A stretch of 64,000 nucleotides of DNA from Microbispora hainanensis (lineage in GTDB: Bacteria; Actinomycetota; Actinomycetes; Streptosporangiales; Streptosporangiaceae). Shown piece by piece: positions 1 through 9,051 of this stretch. Location of the stretch: contig NZ_VIRM01000053.1 in assembly GCF_006874475.1 (NCBI RefSeq), positions 1 to 64,000 of the forward strand, written 5' to 3'. A program made the translations under genes and the position numbers. The notes beneath the pieces are model-generated. The model was given only the letters and a program-made list of their open reading frames with translations. It ran no database searches and was not told the origin of the DNA. Numbering within the stretch: position 1 is the stretch's first letter; each line of letters starts with the position of its first letter.

Positions 1-967
1 GGAGGGGGGGGGGGGCAGACGCCACCGCCCCCCGGGGGCCGCCGGGACCCCCCGGGACGGGGGGGGGGGGGAAGGAGAGGGGATCGCCCCGCGGGTGGGG
101 GGGCCCCCCCCCCTCCGGGAACAGGGGGGGGCCGCCCGCCTCTCCGGCCCGTCCGGGGGCCGCGGCGAGCCGCCGCAGGCACGCCAGCACGTCGGCGGGG
201 GTGGCGTCGGACACGAAGTACGGATAGGGCTTGACGTGCAGGACGATCTCGCCCGCGAGCCCGTGGACGAGGAGATGGTCGGCCAGCACGAGATCGGGCA
301 GCAGTTCGCGCCCGGCGTTGTCGGCGACCAGGCAGATCCTTCCCGGGGCGGCGGCCTCGATCAGCGACCACAGCAGCGGGCGGTCGTCCACCACCAGTTC
401 CGCGGCCTTCTCCCGGTCGCCGGTGAGGGTGACGCCGAAGGACAGGTCCGCCCGGTTGCCCCAGAGCGAGCCGAGCAGCAGCGCGTCGGCCCGCTCGGCC
501 GGGGAGAGCGCGGCGGTGTCGTCGAGCGCCGCCAGCTCACCGTCCACGACCGGGCCGCCGAGCTCGGCCTGCTTCATGGGGCCGAACGGATCGACCCCGC
601 GCCACGGGCCGTCGCCGAAGTATCCGGTGGCGTCGAGCACCTTCCGGTAGAAGTAGCTCTCCCCCCACAGGAACGGCACGTCGGCATAGGGTCGGCCGAT
701 CTTGCCGTGCCCCCACTCGGCCCAGGCCGCGGCGTCGTGCGCCGACGGCTCCAGCGGCTCCATGACGTCGCGCACGACCTCGTCGAGGAGCCGGTCGAGC
801 GCGCGCCGCCGGTCCGGCGGGTACGGCAGCGCCTCCGCGACCTGGCGGACGAGCACCGGGTGCCGCTCCCTGAAGACGCTCAGCGCGTAGGAGCCGGGGA
901 CGTTCCCCATGATGGGCGGCGGGGTGGGCAGGGCCTCCACCACGGTCTCGTCGCGGGCACCACTCAT
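1..967 (-). CDS. ARMT1-like damage-control phosphatase (DUF89), 3' end cut off by window edge
   Basis: Reading leftwards from ATG at 967 gives MSGARDETVVEALPTPPP and a protein with the ARMT1/DUF89 fold signature. A GNRADLSFG segment is followed by LVADNAGRELLPDLVLADHLL, the Asp-Asn pair that binds metal and phosphate in this family. Family members are metal-dependent phosphatases acting on sugar phosphates and damaged metabolites in the cytoplasm. No stop is met before base 1, so the gene is open at the left edge. The last ~45 codons lie in long G and C runs (bases 1-140) that do not look like real coding sequence and are probably sequencing or assembly noise at a contig end. The true C-terminus cannot be read. 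Family assignment is fairly firm; the substrate is unknown. Confidence 0.8.
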   Translation of the reverse strand, partial: MSGARDETVVEALPTPPPIMGNVPGSYALSVFRERHPVLVRQVAEALPYPPDRRRALDRLLDEVVRDVMEPLEPSAHDAAAWAEWGHGKIGRPYADVPFLWGESYFYRKVLDATGYFGDGPWRGVDPFGPMKQAELGGPVVDGELAALDDTAALSPAERADALLLGSLWGNRADLSFGVTLTGDREKAAELVVDDRPLLWSLIEAAAPGRICLVADNAGRELLPDLVLADHLLVHGLAGEIVLHVKPYPYFVSDATPADVLACLRRLAAAPGRAGEAGGPPLFPEGGGPPHPRGDPLSFPPPPVPGGPGGPRGAVASAPPPL

Positions 968-1040
968 CCCCGGCGTCCTCCTTCTGCTCGCGGAACGGCA
1001 CCGCCAGTAAATCGCAGCGGCCGGAGGGCCGAGGGAGGCG

Positions 1041-1110
1041 GGGCAGAGGGCAGAGGGCAGAGGGCAGAGGGCAGAGGGGCAGGGGGGCAGGGGGGCAGGG
1101 GGCAGGGAGC
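1041..1110. repeat. 7-bp tandem repeat (gcagagg), degenerating to gcagggg
   Basis: About five perfect copies of GCAGAGG are followed by four or five drifting copies (ggcaggg, gggcaggg). They fill the space between the ARMT1-like gene start and the end of the nitronate monooxygenase gene. The tract is purine-rich on the plus strand and non-coding. It may be a slippage-prone minisatellite; no function is evident. Confidence 0.8.
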
Positions 1111-1122
1111 AGGGCGCAGGGG

Positions 1123-2238
1123 TCAGCCGTCGCCGGTCATGCGGCCGAGACGCTCCATGGCGTCGATGTACTCCTCCACCATCTCGAAGACGACCTGTCC
1201 GGCCGGCTTGACCTGGTTCATCGCACCGATGATCTGACCGGCCGGGAACGTGGCCAGCTCGGTCGCGTCCGACCTGCTGATCCGCCGCAGCGCGTCGGAG
1301 ATCAGCATGAACTGCAGCGGCATCGGCAGCGTGCCGGGCGACTCGGCCGACTCCCACGCGTCGGTCCACTCGTTCTTCAGCAGGCGGGCGGGCTTGCCGG
1401 TCCAGCTCCGCGACCTGACCGTGTCGCGGGAGGTGGCCGCGATGATGCGCCGCCGTACGGTCTCGGAGGTGTCGGCCTCCTCCACGGCCAGCCAGATCGA
1501 GCCGGTCCACACGCCTTCGGCGCCGAGCGCCATGCCCGCGGCCATCTGGCGGCCCGACCCGATGCCGCCCGCGGCCAGGACCGGCACGTCCACCGCGTCC
1601 ACCACCTGGGGGATCAGCACCATCGTGGAGATCTCGCCGGTGTGGCCGCCGGCCTCGGTGCCCTGCGCCACGACGACGTCCACGCCGGCCTCGACCTGTT
1701 TGATCGCGTGACGGGGCGTGGAGGCGAGCGCGGCCACCTTCACGCCCTTGGCGTGCGCCTGCTCCACGACGTCGGCGGGCGGCGGGCCGAGGGCGTTGGC
1801 GAGCAGCGCGATGGGATGCCGGAGCGCGACCTCGACCTGCGGCCGGGCGGTCGCGTCGGTCCAGCCGAGCAGCACCTTGCCGGAGTCGGCGCCGTCGAGC
1901 GGCGGCACGCCGTGCCGGGCCAGCAGGTCCTCCACGAAGGCCCGGTGCCCCTGCGGGATCATCCCCTGCAGCCGTGCCACCAGTTCGGCGGGAGTGTCCA
2001 CGTCGAGGTCCGCGCCCGCGTAGGAGGCGGGCATCACCACGTCCACGCCGTACGGACGGCCGTCCACGTGGTCGTCGATCCACTTCAGCTCGATCTCGAG
2101 CTCTTCCGGGGTGAAGTACAGGGCGCCGAGCACGCCCATGCCGCCGGCGCGGCTGACCGCGGCGACGACGTCCCGGCAGTGGCTGAAGGCGAAGATGGGG
2201 AACTCGATTCCGAACATGTCGGTGACACGTGTCCGCAT
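1123..2238 (-). CDS. nitronate monooxygenase family protein
   Basis: This 371-residue protein belongs to the FMN-dependent nitronate monooxygenase/2-nitropropane dioxygenase family, which oxidises alkyl nitronates in the cytoplasm. Visible signatures are the N-terminal MFGIEFPIFAFSH barrel strand, the phosphate-binding VVVAQGTEAGGHTGE motif around residues 190-205, and VPVLAAGGIGSGRQMAAGMALGA, the C-terminal FMN phosphate-binding loop. Length is normal for the family. The C-terminus (AMERLGRMTGDG) ends just before the 7-bp repeat tract. It is transcribed away from the LysR-type gene that starts 249 bases upstream, so LysR control is possible but unproven. Close relatives include enoyl reductases, so the substrate is uncertain. 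Confidence 0.88.
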   Translation of the reverse strand: MRTRVTDMFGIEFPIFAFSHCRDVVAAVSRAGGMGVLGALYFTPEELEIELKWIDDHVDGRPYGVDVVMPASYAGADLDVDTPAELVARLQGMIPQGHRAFVEDLLARHGVPPLDGADSGKVLLGWTDATARPQVEVALRHPIALLANALGPPPADVVEQAHAKGVKVAALASTPRHAIKQVEAGVDVVVAQGTEAGGHTGEISTMVLIPQVVDAVDVPVLAAGGIGSGRQMAAGMALGAEGVWTGSIWLAVEEADTSETVRRRIIAATSRDTVRSRSWTGKPARLLKNEWTDAWESAESPGTLPMPLQFMLISDALRRISRSDATELATFPAGQIIGAMNQVKPAGQVVFEMVEEYIDAMERLGRMTGDG

Positions 2239-2486
2239 GCCTCGAACGTACGACGGCTCCCACCGAACTGCAACGCGTTCTAATAAGCCGCGCGCGACAG
2301 GTTCCTACCGGTCGGTAACCATCCGCCGGAGGGCGGGAGAAAGCCCAGGCGAGAACGCGTTCCACACCACGACCGGCACCCCAGTGGCACCAGACGTCAC
2401 AGCGGTGACGACAGCTCACGGGCCAAAGTCAGATTTCATGACAATGCGGGATTGCGGCCATAACACGGGGGCCGTACCGTCCCCCT

Positions 2487-3449
2487 ATGGATCTGGAGAT
2501 CCGCCATCTGAGAATCGTGCACGCGGTCGCCGAAGCCGGGAGCGTCACGAAAGCGGCCACCCGGCTCGGCCTCGCCCAACCGTCGCTCACCGCGCAGCTC
2601 AAGCGCATCGAGCGATCACTCGGAGGTCCGCTGTTCGAACGCGACCGCAACGGCGCCCGTCCCACTCCTCTCGGCGAGATGGTGCTCGCCCGCGCCCGGG
2701 TGCTGCTGCCCGCCGTACGGGACCTCCAGGAGGACGCGGTCAGGTTCGCCAACACCTCCGTCAAGCTGCCCGGCTATCGTCTCGGCGCGACGAACGGGCC
2801 CATACTCGGCGGGCTCGTCGAGCGTCTGACCGCCGACCAGCCGGGCATCCCCGTCACCACCCGCACCTCGTGGTCGGCCGGTGAGCTGACCGCGCTCGCG
2901 GTGGCGGGCCGGCTCGACTTCGTGCTGCTCGGAACGTGCGGCGACAGCCCGCCACCCCCGGCCGATTCGATGAACTGGACCACGGTCGGCACCGATCCGG
3001 TCTTCGTGCTCCTGTCCGAGGAGCACCCCCTCGCGGGAGAGAGGGAACTGGAGCTGTCGAGCCTCGCCGAGGAGCACTGGACGGTCGCCCCCGGCGACGG
3101 CTGTTTCGCCGACTGCTTCGCCGCCGCCTGCGCCCGTGCCGGGTTCGTCCCCGAGTCCATCTACGAGACGGATGTCGCGACCTGCCTGCACCTCGTCGGA
3201 GTGGGCAAGGCGGTCGCCCTGTGCCAGGCCACCTTCCGGCTCACCGCCGGGCTGGTCATGATGCCGCTGGCCGGTGCGCCGCTGCGCTGGCGGCATCTGC
3301 TCGGCTGGCACGCCGACTCGATCGGCGCGCGGGCCGCCGCCCCCGTCGTCGCCGCGCACGCCCGGGCCGCGTACGCCGACGCGGTGCGGCGCAGCGCCCG
3401 CTACGCCGACTGGCTCGCCACCAACCCCGAATACGGCGCGGTTCCCTAG
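2487..3449 (+). CDS. LysR-family transcriptional regulator
   Basis: This 320-residue regulator starts MDLEIRHLRIVHAVAEAGSV, the classic LysR winged helix-turn-helix, with the recognition helix around TRLGLAQPSLTAQLKRIE (residues 25-45). The rest is a periplasmic-binding-protein-like effector domain. It is divergent from the nitronate monooxygenase gene, the normal LysR/target arrangement. The 248-base gap (2239-2486) should hold its operator, but I could not single out a T-N11-A box with confidence. The effector is unknown. Confidence 0.9.
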   Translation: MDLEIRHLRIVHAVAEAGSVTKAATRLGLAQPSLTAQLKRIERSLGGPLFERDRNGARPTPLGEMVLARARVLLPAVRDLQEDAVRFANTSVKLPGYRLGATNGPILGGLVERLTADQPGIPVTTRTSWSAGELTALAVAGRLDFVLLGTCGDSPPPPADSMNWTTVGTDPVFVLLSEEHPLAGERELELSSLAEEHWTVAPGDGCFADCFAAACARAGFVPESIYETDVATCLHLVGVGKAVALCQATFRLTAGLVMMPLAGAPLRWRHLLGWHADSIGARAAAPVVAAHARAAYADAVRRSARYADWLATNPEYGAVP

Positions 3450-3681
3450 CGGAAATCGCGCACCGGCGTATTCCGGCCCGGCGCCTCATCAAGGACGGCG
3501 CGCAAAAGGACTATTTCGGAATGCCCCCGCGGGCGTGGTTCGGAGGCGGACAATTTCGGGCCAGCGAATCCTCTCGCGAGGGCGGTTCCATAACTCGGTG
3601 ATAGGGGCGAACTGATAGATCCACCGGAGAGCGGAGGTCGGTTACGTTGACGGCACCCCCCAGAGACAAGGAGAGCCCCAC

Positions 3682-4836
3682 ATGCTCCACAGACGCACCG
3701 TACTCGCCGGATGCGCTCTGGCCGTCACGGCCCTCGCCACGGTCGCCACCCCCGCCATGGCCGAGCCGAACGACTCTCCCGCCTCCTCCGCCCTGAAGCC
3801 CCCGCCCGCCATGGTGGACGCCATGCAGCGCGACCTCGGGCTCACCCCCGCCCAGATCGACGCCCGCCTGGCCAACGAGGCCAAGGCCATGTCCGCCGAC
3901 GCCAAGGTCCGTGCCGCGATCGGTGACGCGTACGCCGGATCCTGGGTCTCCGGCACCACCTCCGAGAGCTTCATCGTCGCCACCTCCGACGCCTCGAAGG
4001 CCGGTGCGATCCTGTCCGCGGGCGCGCAGCCGAAGATCGTCGGCCGCAGCCTCGCCGCGCTCGAGTCCGCCGAGGCCGCGCTCGACAGGGCCGCGGCCGA
4101 CGCACCCGCCTCCACGCCCGTCTGGTACGTCGACGTGCGCAGCAACAGCGTCGTCGTGCTGTCGTCCGACACCGCCGAGGCCGAGGCGTTCGTGGCGGCC
4201 AGCGGCGCCGACACGTCGGCCGTACGGGTCGAGCAGTCCGACGAGCAGCCGCAGACCTACTACGACGTGCGCGGCGGCGACGCCTACTACATCAACAGCT
4301 CGGCCCGGTGCTCGATCGGCTTCTCCGTACGCAAGGGAAGCACGAACGGCTTCGTCAGCGCCGGCCACTGCGGGCGTGCCGGCAACACCACGACCGGCTA
4401 CAACCAGGTCGCGCAGGGCACCTTCCAGGGCTCCTCGTTCCCCGGCAACGACTACTCGTGGGTCGCGGTCAACAGCAACTGGACGCCCAGGGGCTGGGTC
4501 AACAACTACAGCGGCGGCAACGTGGCGGTGAAGGGCTCGACCGCCGCGACCGTCGGTTCGTCGATCTGCCGGTCGGGCTCGACCACCGGCTGGCGCTGCG
4601 GCACCGTCCAGCAGCTCAACGCCAGCGTCCGCTACTCCCAGGGCACGGTGAGCGGGCTGACCCGCACCAACGTCTGCGCCGAGCCCGGTGACTCCGGCGG
4701 CTCGTTCATCTCGGGCAGCCAGGCCCAGGGCATGACCTCGGGCGGCTCGGGCAACTGCTCCTCCGGCGGCACCACGTACTTCCAGCCGGTCAACGAGGCT
4801 CTGTCGGCCTACGGGCTGACGCTCGTCACCGGCTGA
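3682..4836 (+). CDS. secreted S1 serine protease with alpha-lytic-type prodomain (streptogrisin-like)
   Basis: The protein has 384 residues. A signal peptide (MLHRRTVLAGCALAVTALAT, cleavage probably after AMA at residue 27) precedes a prodomain of about 165 residues (pro-alpha-lytic-protease type). The mature chymotrypsin-fold protease begins near residue 195. The catalytic triad is visible as His229 in SAGHC, Asp257 in GNDYSW and Ser338 in GDSGGS. Six cysteines pair as expected for streptogrisins (210-230, 296-306, 332-359). A good ribosome binding site (AAGGAG) lies just upstream of the ATG. The enzyme should fold with its prodomain outside the cell and self-cleave. It stands alone, and a strong hairpin follows it. 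Confidence 0.93.
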   Translation: MLHRRTVLAGCALAVTALATVATPAMAEPNDSPASSALKPPPAMVDAMQRDLGLTPAQIDARLANEAKAMSADAKVRAAIGDAYAGSWVSGTTSESFIVATSDASKAGAILSAGAQPKIVGRSLAALESAEAALDRAAADAPASTPVWYVDVRSNSVVVLSSDTAEAEAFVAASGADTSAVRVEQSDEQPQTYYDVRGGDAYYINSSARCSIGFSVRKGSTNGFVSAGHCGRAGNTTTGYNQVAQGTFQGSSFPGNDYSWVAVNSNWTPRGWVNNYSGGNVAVKGSTAATVGSSICRSGSTTGWRCGTVQQLNASVRYSQGTVSGLTRTNVCAEPGDSGGSFISGSQAQGMTSGGSGNCSSGGTTYFQPVNEALSAYGLTLVTG

Positions 4837-4850
4837 TCCGGCCGATCACA

Positions 4851-4896
4851 GGAGGCTCTCCCGCCGGCCCGGCACGGGCTCAGCGGGGGAGCCTCC
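4851..4896. terminator. strong hairpin between convergent genes
   Basis: A 14-bp stem (GGAGGCTCTCCCGC at 4851-4864 pairing with 4883-4896, one G-U) lies immediately after the protease gene. It overlaps the last codons of the convergent dprE2 gene. There is no long T-run, as is usual in GC-rich actinomycetes. It probably ends transcription from both sides. Confidence 0.65.
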
Positions 4897-5629
4897 TCCA
4901 TATGGGACGGGGAAGCAGCCGCATGACGGCGAACGCGAGCCGCAGCCGCGCGGGCACCCACACGGTCACCTTCCGCGTGTCCAGGGCCTCCACGACGCCG
5001 TCCGCGACCTCGGCCGCCGTCACCGACATCGGGGCGGGGGTCATTCCCCGGGTCATCCGGCCGATCACGAATCCCGGCCGGACGACCACGACCCGGGCCC
5101 CCGAGCCGTGCAGCGCGTCGGCCAGCCCCTGGGCGAAGCCGTCGAGCCCGGCCTTGGCGGAGCCGTACACGAAGTTGGCCTTCCGCACCCGCACCCCGGC
5201 CACCGACGACAGCACGACGAGCGTGCCGTGGCCCTGCTCCCGCAGCCGCCGCGCGGCGGCCAGGCCGATGGAGACGTGGCCGCCGAAGTTGACGGCGACG
5301 TCGCAGGCGGCGGCCACCGGGTCGGCGTCGTAGACCGCCTGGCTGCCGAGCACGCCGAACGCCGGGATCACCACGTCGAGGTCGCCCACCGTGGCGGCGG
5401 CCTCCTCGATCAGGGCGGCGTGCGTCTCCGGCCGGGCGGCGTCGAAGTCCAGCACGTGGACCTCGGCCCCGAGCCGTTCGAGAACCTCCACCGGCGCGGA
5501 CGCACCGCGGGCGGCCAGCACGACCCGGCGGGCGCCCCGCCTGACCAGCCGCTCCACGATGGCGAGGCCGATCTCGCTGCGCCCGCCGAGCAGCAGGACG
5601 GTGTCGACCGAGCCCAGCGCGTTTCTCAC
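4880..5629 (-). CDS. dprE2: decaprenylphospho-beta-D-erythro-pentofuranosid-2-ulose 2-reductase (DprE2-like SDR)
   Basis: This short-chain dehydrogenase carries the Rossmann motif LLLGGRSEIGLAIVERL at the N-terminus and the catalytic Ser...YxxxK set (VVLSSVAG and VYGSAKAGLDGFAQGL). Gene order dprE1-dprE2 and the sequence style match DprE2, which reduces the 2-keto intermediate made by DprE1 to decaprenyl-phosphoryl-arabinose. I chose GTG at 5629 because GGAGGAG sits six bases upstream; a TTG at 5650 is a weaker alternative. It begins 58 bases after the dprE1 stop, on the same strand, so the two are almost certainly cotranscribed. Confidence 0.88.
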   Translation of the reverse strand: MRNALGSVDTVLLLGGRSEIGLAIVERLVRRGARRVVLAARGASAPVEVLERLGAEVHVLDFDAARPETHAALIEEAAATVGDLDVVIPAFGVLGSQAVYDADPVAAACDVAVNFGGHVSIGLAAARRLREQGHGTLVVLSSVAGVRVRKANFVYGSAKAGLDGFAQGLADALHGSGARVVVVRPGFVIGRMTRGMTPAPMSVTAAEVADGVVEALDTRKVTVWVPARLRLAFAVMRLLPRPIWRRLPR

Positions 5630-5687
5630 AACCACTCCTCCGGCGGACAATCAGCCACAGAGCCCGGCACAGAACCCGGCAGAGAAC

Positions 5688-7043
5688 TCAGCACAGCCGC
5701 AGCCTACGGGCGAGATCGGAGACGAAGACGCCGTCCGGGTCGGCCCGGCGCCGGATCTCCCGCCACTCCCCCAGACGGGGGTAGGTCGCGGCCAGAGTGG
5801 CGGCCGACATCCGGGAGTCCTTGGCCAGATAGAGGCGGCCCCCGGCCGCCGCGACCCAGCCGTCGAACTCGGTCAGCATCGCGGCCAGCCCGCTCTGCCC
5901 GGCCGGGATGTCCAGGGCCAGCGTCCACCCCGGCATCGGGAACGACAGCATGCCGGGCGTGCCCGCTCCGAACCTCTTCAGCACGGTCAGGAACGACACG
6001 ACCCCCGCGCCCGACAGCCGCTCGACCACCCGGCGCAGCGTGTCCTCCGCCCCGAGCGGCACCACGAACTGGTATTGCACGAAGCCGCGCGGGCCGTACA
6101 TCCGGTTCCAGCCGGCCACGCCGTCGAGGGGGTGGAAGAACGGCGCGAGGCCCTGCACGATCCGGCGCGGGGCGGCGGGCGCTTTGCCATACCAGGCGGC
6201 GTTGAAGGCCCGCACCGTGGCCCGGTTGAGCAGCCCGCCGGGCGCCCAGGGCGGCGCGGACAGCAGGGGACGCGGCGCGAAGGCGAGCGGGTTGCCCCGC
6301 GCGCGGGCGGGCAGGTCGCCGGGCGCGGCGTGGTCGCCGCGGGTGAGCACGCCCCGGCCCATGCGCCCGCCCCGCGCCAGCAGGTCGATCCACGCGACCG
6401 TGTAGCGATGCCCGTCGTCGGTCGCGGCCATCGTCTCCAGGGTCTGGTCGAGGTCGCGGGTGCGCTCGACGTCCACCCGCATCCACGCCGTCTCGATCGG
6501 CACGCACTGGAAGGTCGCCTCGACGACGACCCCGGTCAGCCCCATGCCGCCCACGGTGGCCCAGAACAGGTCGTCGCCCGGGCCGAGCGTACGGACGCTC
6601 CCGTCGGCGGTGAGCAGGCGCAGCGACCGCAGGTGGGCGCCGAAGGACGAGTCGACGTGGTGGTTCTTGCCGTGCACGTCGGCCGCGACGGCCCCGCCGA
6701 CCGTGACATAGCGGGTGCCGGGGGTCACCGGCACGAACCAGCCGCGTGGGACGAGCGCGGTCATGAGGTCGTGCAGGCTGATCCCCGCCGACGCGGTGAC
6801 GAGCCCGGTGGAGTCGACGTGCCATGACGGCTGAAGCCCGGTGGAGTTGAGCGCGGTGCAGTCGAGCACGAGCCCGCCCGCGTTCTGCGCGGCGTCGCCG
6901 TACGCGCGGCCGAGGCCGCGGGCCACGACGCCGCGCCGGCCCGCCTTCGCCACCAGGTCCGCGGCCTCCTCGGCGGTGCGCGGCCGGGCCACCGTCGCCC
7001 GCGTGGGCGCGGTGCGCCCCCATCCCGTCAGCAGGGTCGTCAT
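5688..7043 (-). CDS. dprE1: decaprenylphosphoryl-beta-D-ribose 2-oxidase (DprE1-like FAD oxidoreductase)
   Basis: This 451-residue FAD-dependent oxidase begins MTTLLTGWGRTAPTRATVARP. It has the N-terminal FAD-binding region (RRGVVARGLGRAYGDAAQNAGG) and a C-terminal LYLAKDSRMSAATLAATYPRL...VFVSDLARRLRLC segment typical of DprE1. It oxidises decaprenyl-phosphoryl-ribose at C2. The start ATG overlaps the stop of the UbiA-type gene (ATGA, 7040-7043), so translation is coupled to the phosphoribosyltransferase that makes its substrate. At the position of the mycobacterial benzothiazinone-target cysteine (GWNVCVDFP in M. tuberculosis, from memory) this protein has alanine (GWTLALDIP, Ala376, codon 5916-5918). 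Confidence 0.92.
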   Translation of the reverse strand: MTTLLTGWGRTAPTRATVARPRTAEEAADLVAKAGRRGVVARGLGRAYGDAAQNAGGLVLDCTALNSTGLQPSWHVDSTGLVTASAGISLHDLMTALVPRGWFVPVTPGTRYVTVGGAVAADVHGKNHHVDSSFGAHLRSLRLLTADGSVRTLGPGDDLFWATVGGMGLTGVVVEATFQCVPIETAWMRVDVERTRDLDQTLETMAATDDGHRYTVAWIDLLARGGRMGRGVLTRGDHAAPGDLPARARGNPLAFAPRPLLSAPPWAPGGLLNRATVRAFNAAWYGKAPAAPRRIVQGLAPFFHPLDGVAGWNRMYGPRGFVQYQFVVPLGAEDTLRRVVERLSGAGVVSFLTVLKRFGAGTPGMLSFPMPGWTLALDIPAGQSGLAAMLTEFDGWVAAAGGRLYLAKDSRMSAATLAATYPRLGEWREIRRRADPDGVFVSDLARRLRLC

Positions 7044-7996
7044 GCCAGTTGGATACCGCATGCCAGCAGGATCAGCATCAGCGCGAGGAAGACCTGGAGC
7101 GGGCGGTCGCGCAGCAGCAGTTCCTCGGGCTCCTCCCCCACCCCGCGGTCGACCAGCAGCGCGTGCCGCAGCACGACCAGCACGAACGGCACGATGCTGA
7201 GCGCGCAGAACGCCTTGGCGGGCCCGGTGTGCTCCTGAAGCGCCCACAGGCAGTAGGTGACGATCATCGCCCCCGAGGCCATGACGCGCACGTGGCCGAG
7301 GTAGCTCGCGGTGTACGTCTCCAGGGTGGCGCGGGCGACCTGGCCGTCCTGCGGCCCGGCGCGGAGCTCGGCCTCGCGCTTGCCGGCCACCAGCAGCAGC
7401 GAGCCGAGCGAGACGACGACCAGGAACCAGCTCGTCACCGGCACCGCCACGGCGACCGCCCCCGCGTACGCGCGCACGACGTGGCAGCCCGCCACCGCGA
7501 CCAGGTCCACCACGGGCTGGTGCTTGAGCCACAGGGTGTAGGAGAAGGTGAGCGCCAGATAGGCGGCGACGACGGCGGCGAGCGGCCACCCGCCCGCCAG
7601 CCCCACGAGCAGACCGGCCGCCAGCAGCACCGCTCCCGCGGCCCGCGCGAGCCGTACGGACACGATCCCGGCCGCGATCGGGCGCAGCCGCTTGCGGGGG
7701 TGGCGCCGGTCGGCGACCACGTCGGCCGCGTCGTTGAAGAGGTAGGACCCGGCGGCGGCCAGGCAGAAGGCGGCGAACGCGATGAGCGAGCCGCGCAGCC
7801 CCGCCCCCGTGGTGAGCACGCCGGCGGCGGCCGGAGCGGCGAAGACGAGCGCGTTCTTGAGCCACTGCCGGGGGCGGCAGGCCCGCACCAGCCCCGCCAC
7901 GCGGGAGCGCCGGGAGGACATGCCCGCCGGAGGCGTCGCCACCGCCGGGCCCATCGGCACGTCCATCGGCGGGTTCAGCGCGCTGTCCCGCTTCAC
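7040..7996 (-). CDS. decaprenyl-phosphate phosphoribosyltransferase (UbiA family)
   Basis: This 318-residue polytopic UbiA-family prenyltransferase has the first Asp-rich motif as NDAADVVADRRHPRKRLRPIA and a second polar loop (LLLVAGKREAELRAG), as in Rv3806c-type enzymes. It joins phosphoribosyl diphosphate to decaprenyl phosphate at the membrane, the first committed step towards the arabinan donor. The start is GTG at 7996. The first ~30 residues are a poorly conserved soluble leader, so a downstream start such as MSSRRSRVAGLV is possible. It lies 21 bases after the DUF3068 gene and overlaps dprE1 by four bases, forming an operon. Confidence 0.88.
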   Translation of the reverse strand: MKRDSALNPPMDVPMGPAVATPPAGMSSRRSRVAGLVRACRPRQWLKNALVFAAPAAAGVLTTGAGLRGSLIAFAAFCLAAAGSYLFNDAADVVADRRHPRKRLRPIAAGIVSVRLARAAGAVLLAAGLLVGLAGGWPLAAVVAAYLALTFSYTLWLKHQPVVDLVAVAGCHVVRAYAGAVAVAVPVTSWFLVVVSLGSLLLVAGKREAELRAGPQDGQVARATLETYTASYLGHVRVMASGAMIVTYCLWALQEHTGPAKAFCALSIVPFVLVVLRHALLVDRGVGEEPEELLLRDRPLQVFLALMLILLACGIQLA

Positions 7997-8017
7997 GGGG
8001 TCGCCCGGCTTCCCGGG

Positions 8018-8944
8018 TCAGTCCGCGCGGCCCGGCCGCAGCAGCCACACTCCGACGACGGCGAGCGCGAGCCCGAGGATGAGCGACACCAGGGGAAGCG
8101 TCGTCTTGATGAGCGTGATCTGGGCCAGGTTGTCGCGGGCCGTTTTGACGAGCTCGCCGACGGTCTCCGGCGTGAACGAGGCGGTGGCGATGAGGGCGGG
8201 CATGCGCTCGACGCCGTCGGCCGTCTTCAGCACCTCGTGGCGCTGCTGCTCCTGCTTGACCGGGACGCCGGTGGTCGGCTCGACCCAGAAGGTGATCACG
8301 CCGTCGTAGACGCGGTCGACCTGGATGTCGCCGGTCCCCTTCATGCCGAGCACGGAGGCGGGCGCGCTGAGCTGCTCGACGGGCGTCGGCGGGATCTTCT
8401 GCACGAACCGGTAGACCGGCAGGCCGTTGATCGTGTCCTCGCCGTCGAACGTCGCGTCGTACGCCTTGCGGGTGTCGGTGTTGAACACCTGATAGGTCTT
8501 CTTCTCGACGCCGAACGGGAACAGGAAGATCTGGCCCTGCAACTGCACCGGCTCCGCGCCGGAACCGCTGTTCACGCTCGTGCCGCAGCAGGTGACGCCC
8601 TGGCCGTTGTATTTGTTGAACGCGCTGCGGAACTGCGTCATGGAGATCTGCGGATTGTTGTTGGTGACGTCGTTGGCGTTGGTGAACTGGTCCCATACGA
8701 CGTGGTCGTCCTTGGCCTCCTTGACGTCGCCCCTGGTCGTGACCGTGATGTCGAGGGTGCCGGTGACGACCTTCAGGTCGCGCATGCTGAAGTAGCGGGC
8801 GTTTTCGGCGGTCAGCCGCGTGACGCTGTATTGGTTCGCCGGTGCCTGCACGAGTTTGTCCGCGACCTGGAATCTCAGCAGCGGCGCGAGAACGACAAGG
8901 AACGCCCCGAGTCCTACGAGGACCACTCCCAATCCGCGGCGCAT
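8018..8944 (-). CDS. DUF3068 membrane-anchored envelope protein (first copy)
   Basis: This 308-residue protein has an N-terminal membrane segment (GVVLVGLGAFLVVLAPLL), a large extracytoplasmic domain with a CCGT motif, and a C-terminal membrane helix (LPLVSLILGLALAVVGVWLL). This two-helix layout with an exposed domain is that of DUF3068, related to PorA-type annotations in actinobacteria. ATG at 8944 has AGGAGGAG directly upstream. It heads the operon DUF3068-ubiA-dprE1-dprE2. The function is unknown, but its position suggests envelope polysaccharide work. A second copy lies at 13084-14067. Confidence 0.85.
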   Translation of the reverse strand: MRRGLGVVLVGLGAFLVVLAPLLRFQVADKLVQAPANQYSVTRLTAENARYFSMRDLKVVTGTLDITVTTRGDVKEAKDDHVVWDQFTNANDVTNNNPQISMTQFRSAFNKYNGQGVTCCGTSVNSGSGAEPVQLQGQIFLFPFGVEKKTYQVFNTDTRKAYDATFDGEDTINGLPVYRFVQKIPPTPVEQLSAPASVLGMKGTGDIQVDRVYDGVITFWVEPTTGVPVKQEQQRHEVLKTADGVERMPALIATASFTPETVGELVKTARDNLAQITLIKTTLPLVSLILGLALAVVGVWLLRPGRAD

Positions 8945-9051
8945 CGCTCCTCCTGGGGCAGGCCAGTTGCTACCTATTTGTCCTGAAACACGTTCCTATT
9001 TCGCTGTATGTTAGACGGGGCAGTGACCAACGTCACGAGGGATGCGGAAAA

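Noticed and set aside
5688-8696. A single 1002-codon frame covering dprE1 and upstream genes.
   Set aside because: Only the part from 7043 encodes DprE1. Upstream it reads antisense-like low-complexity residues through the UbiA and DUF3068 genes, which are clear in other frames.
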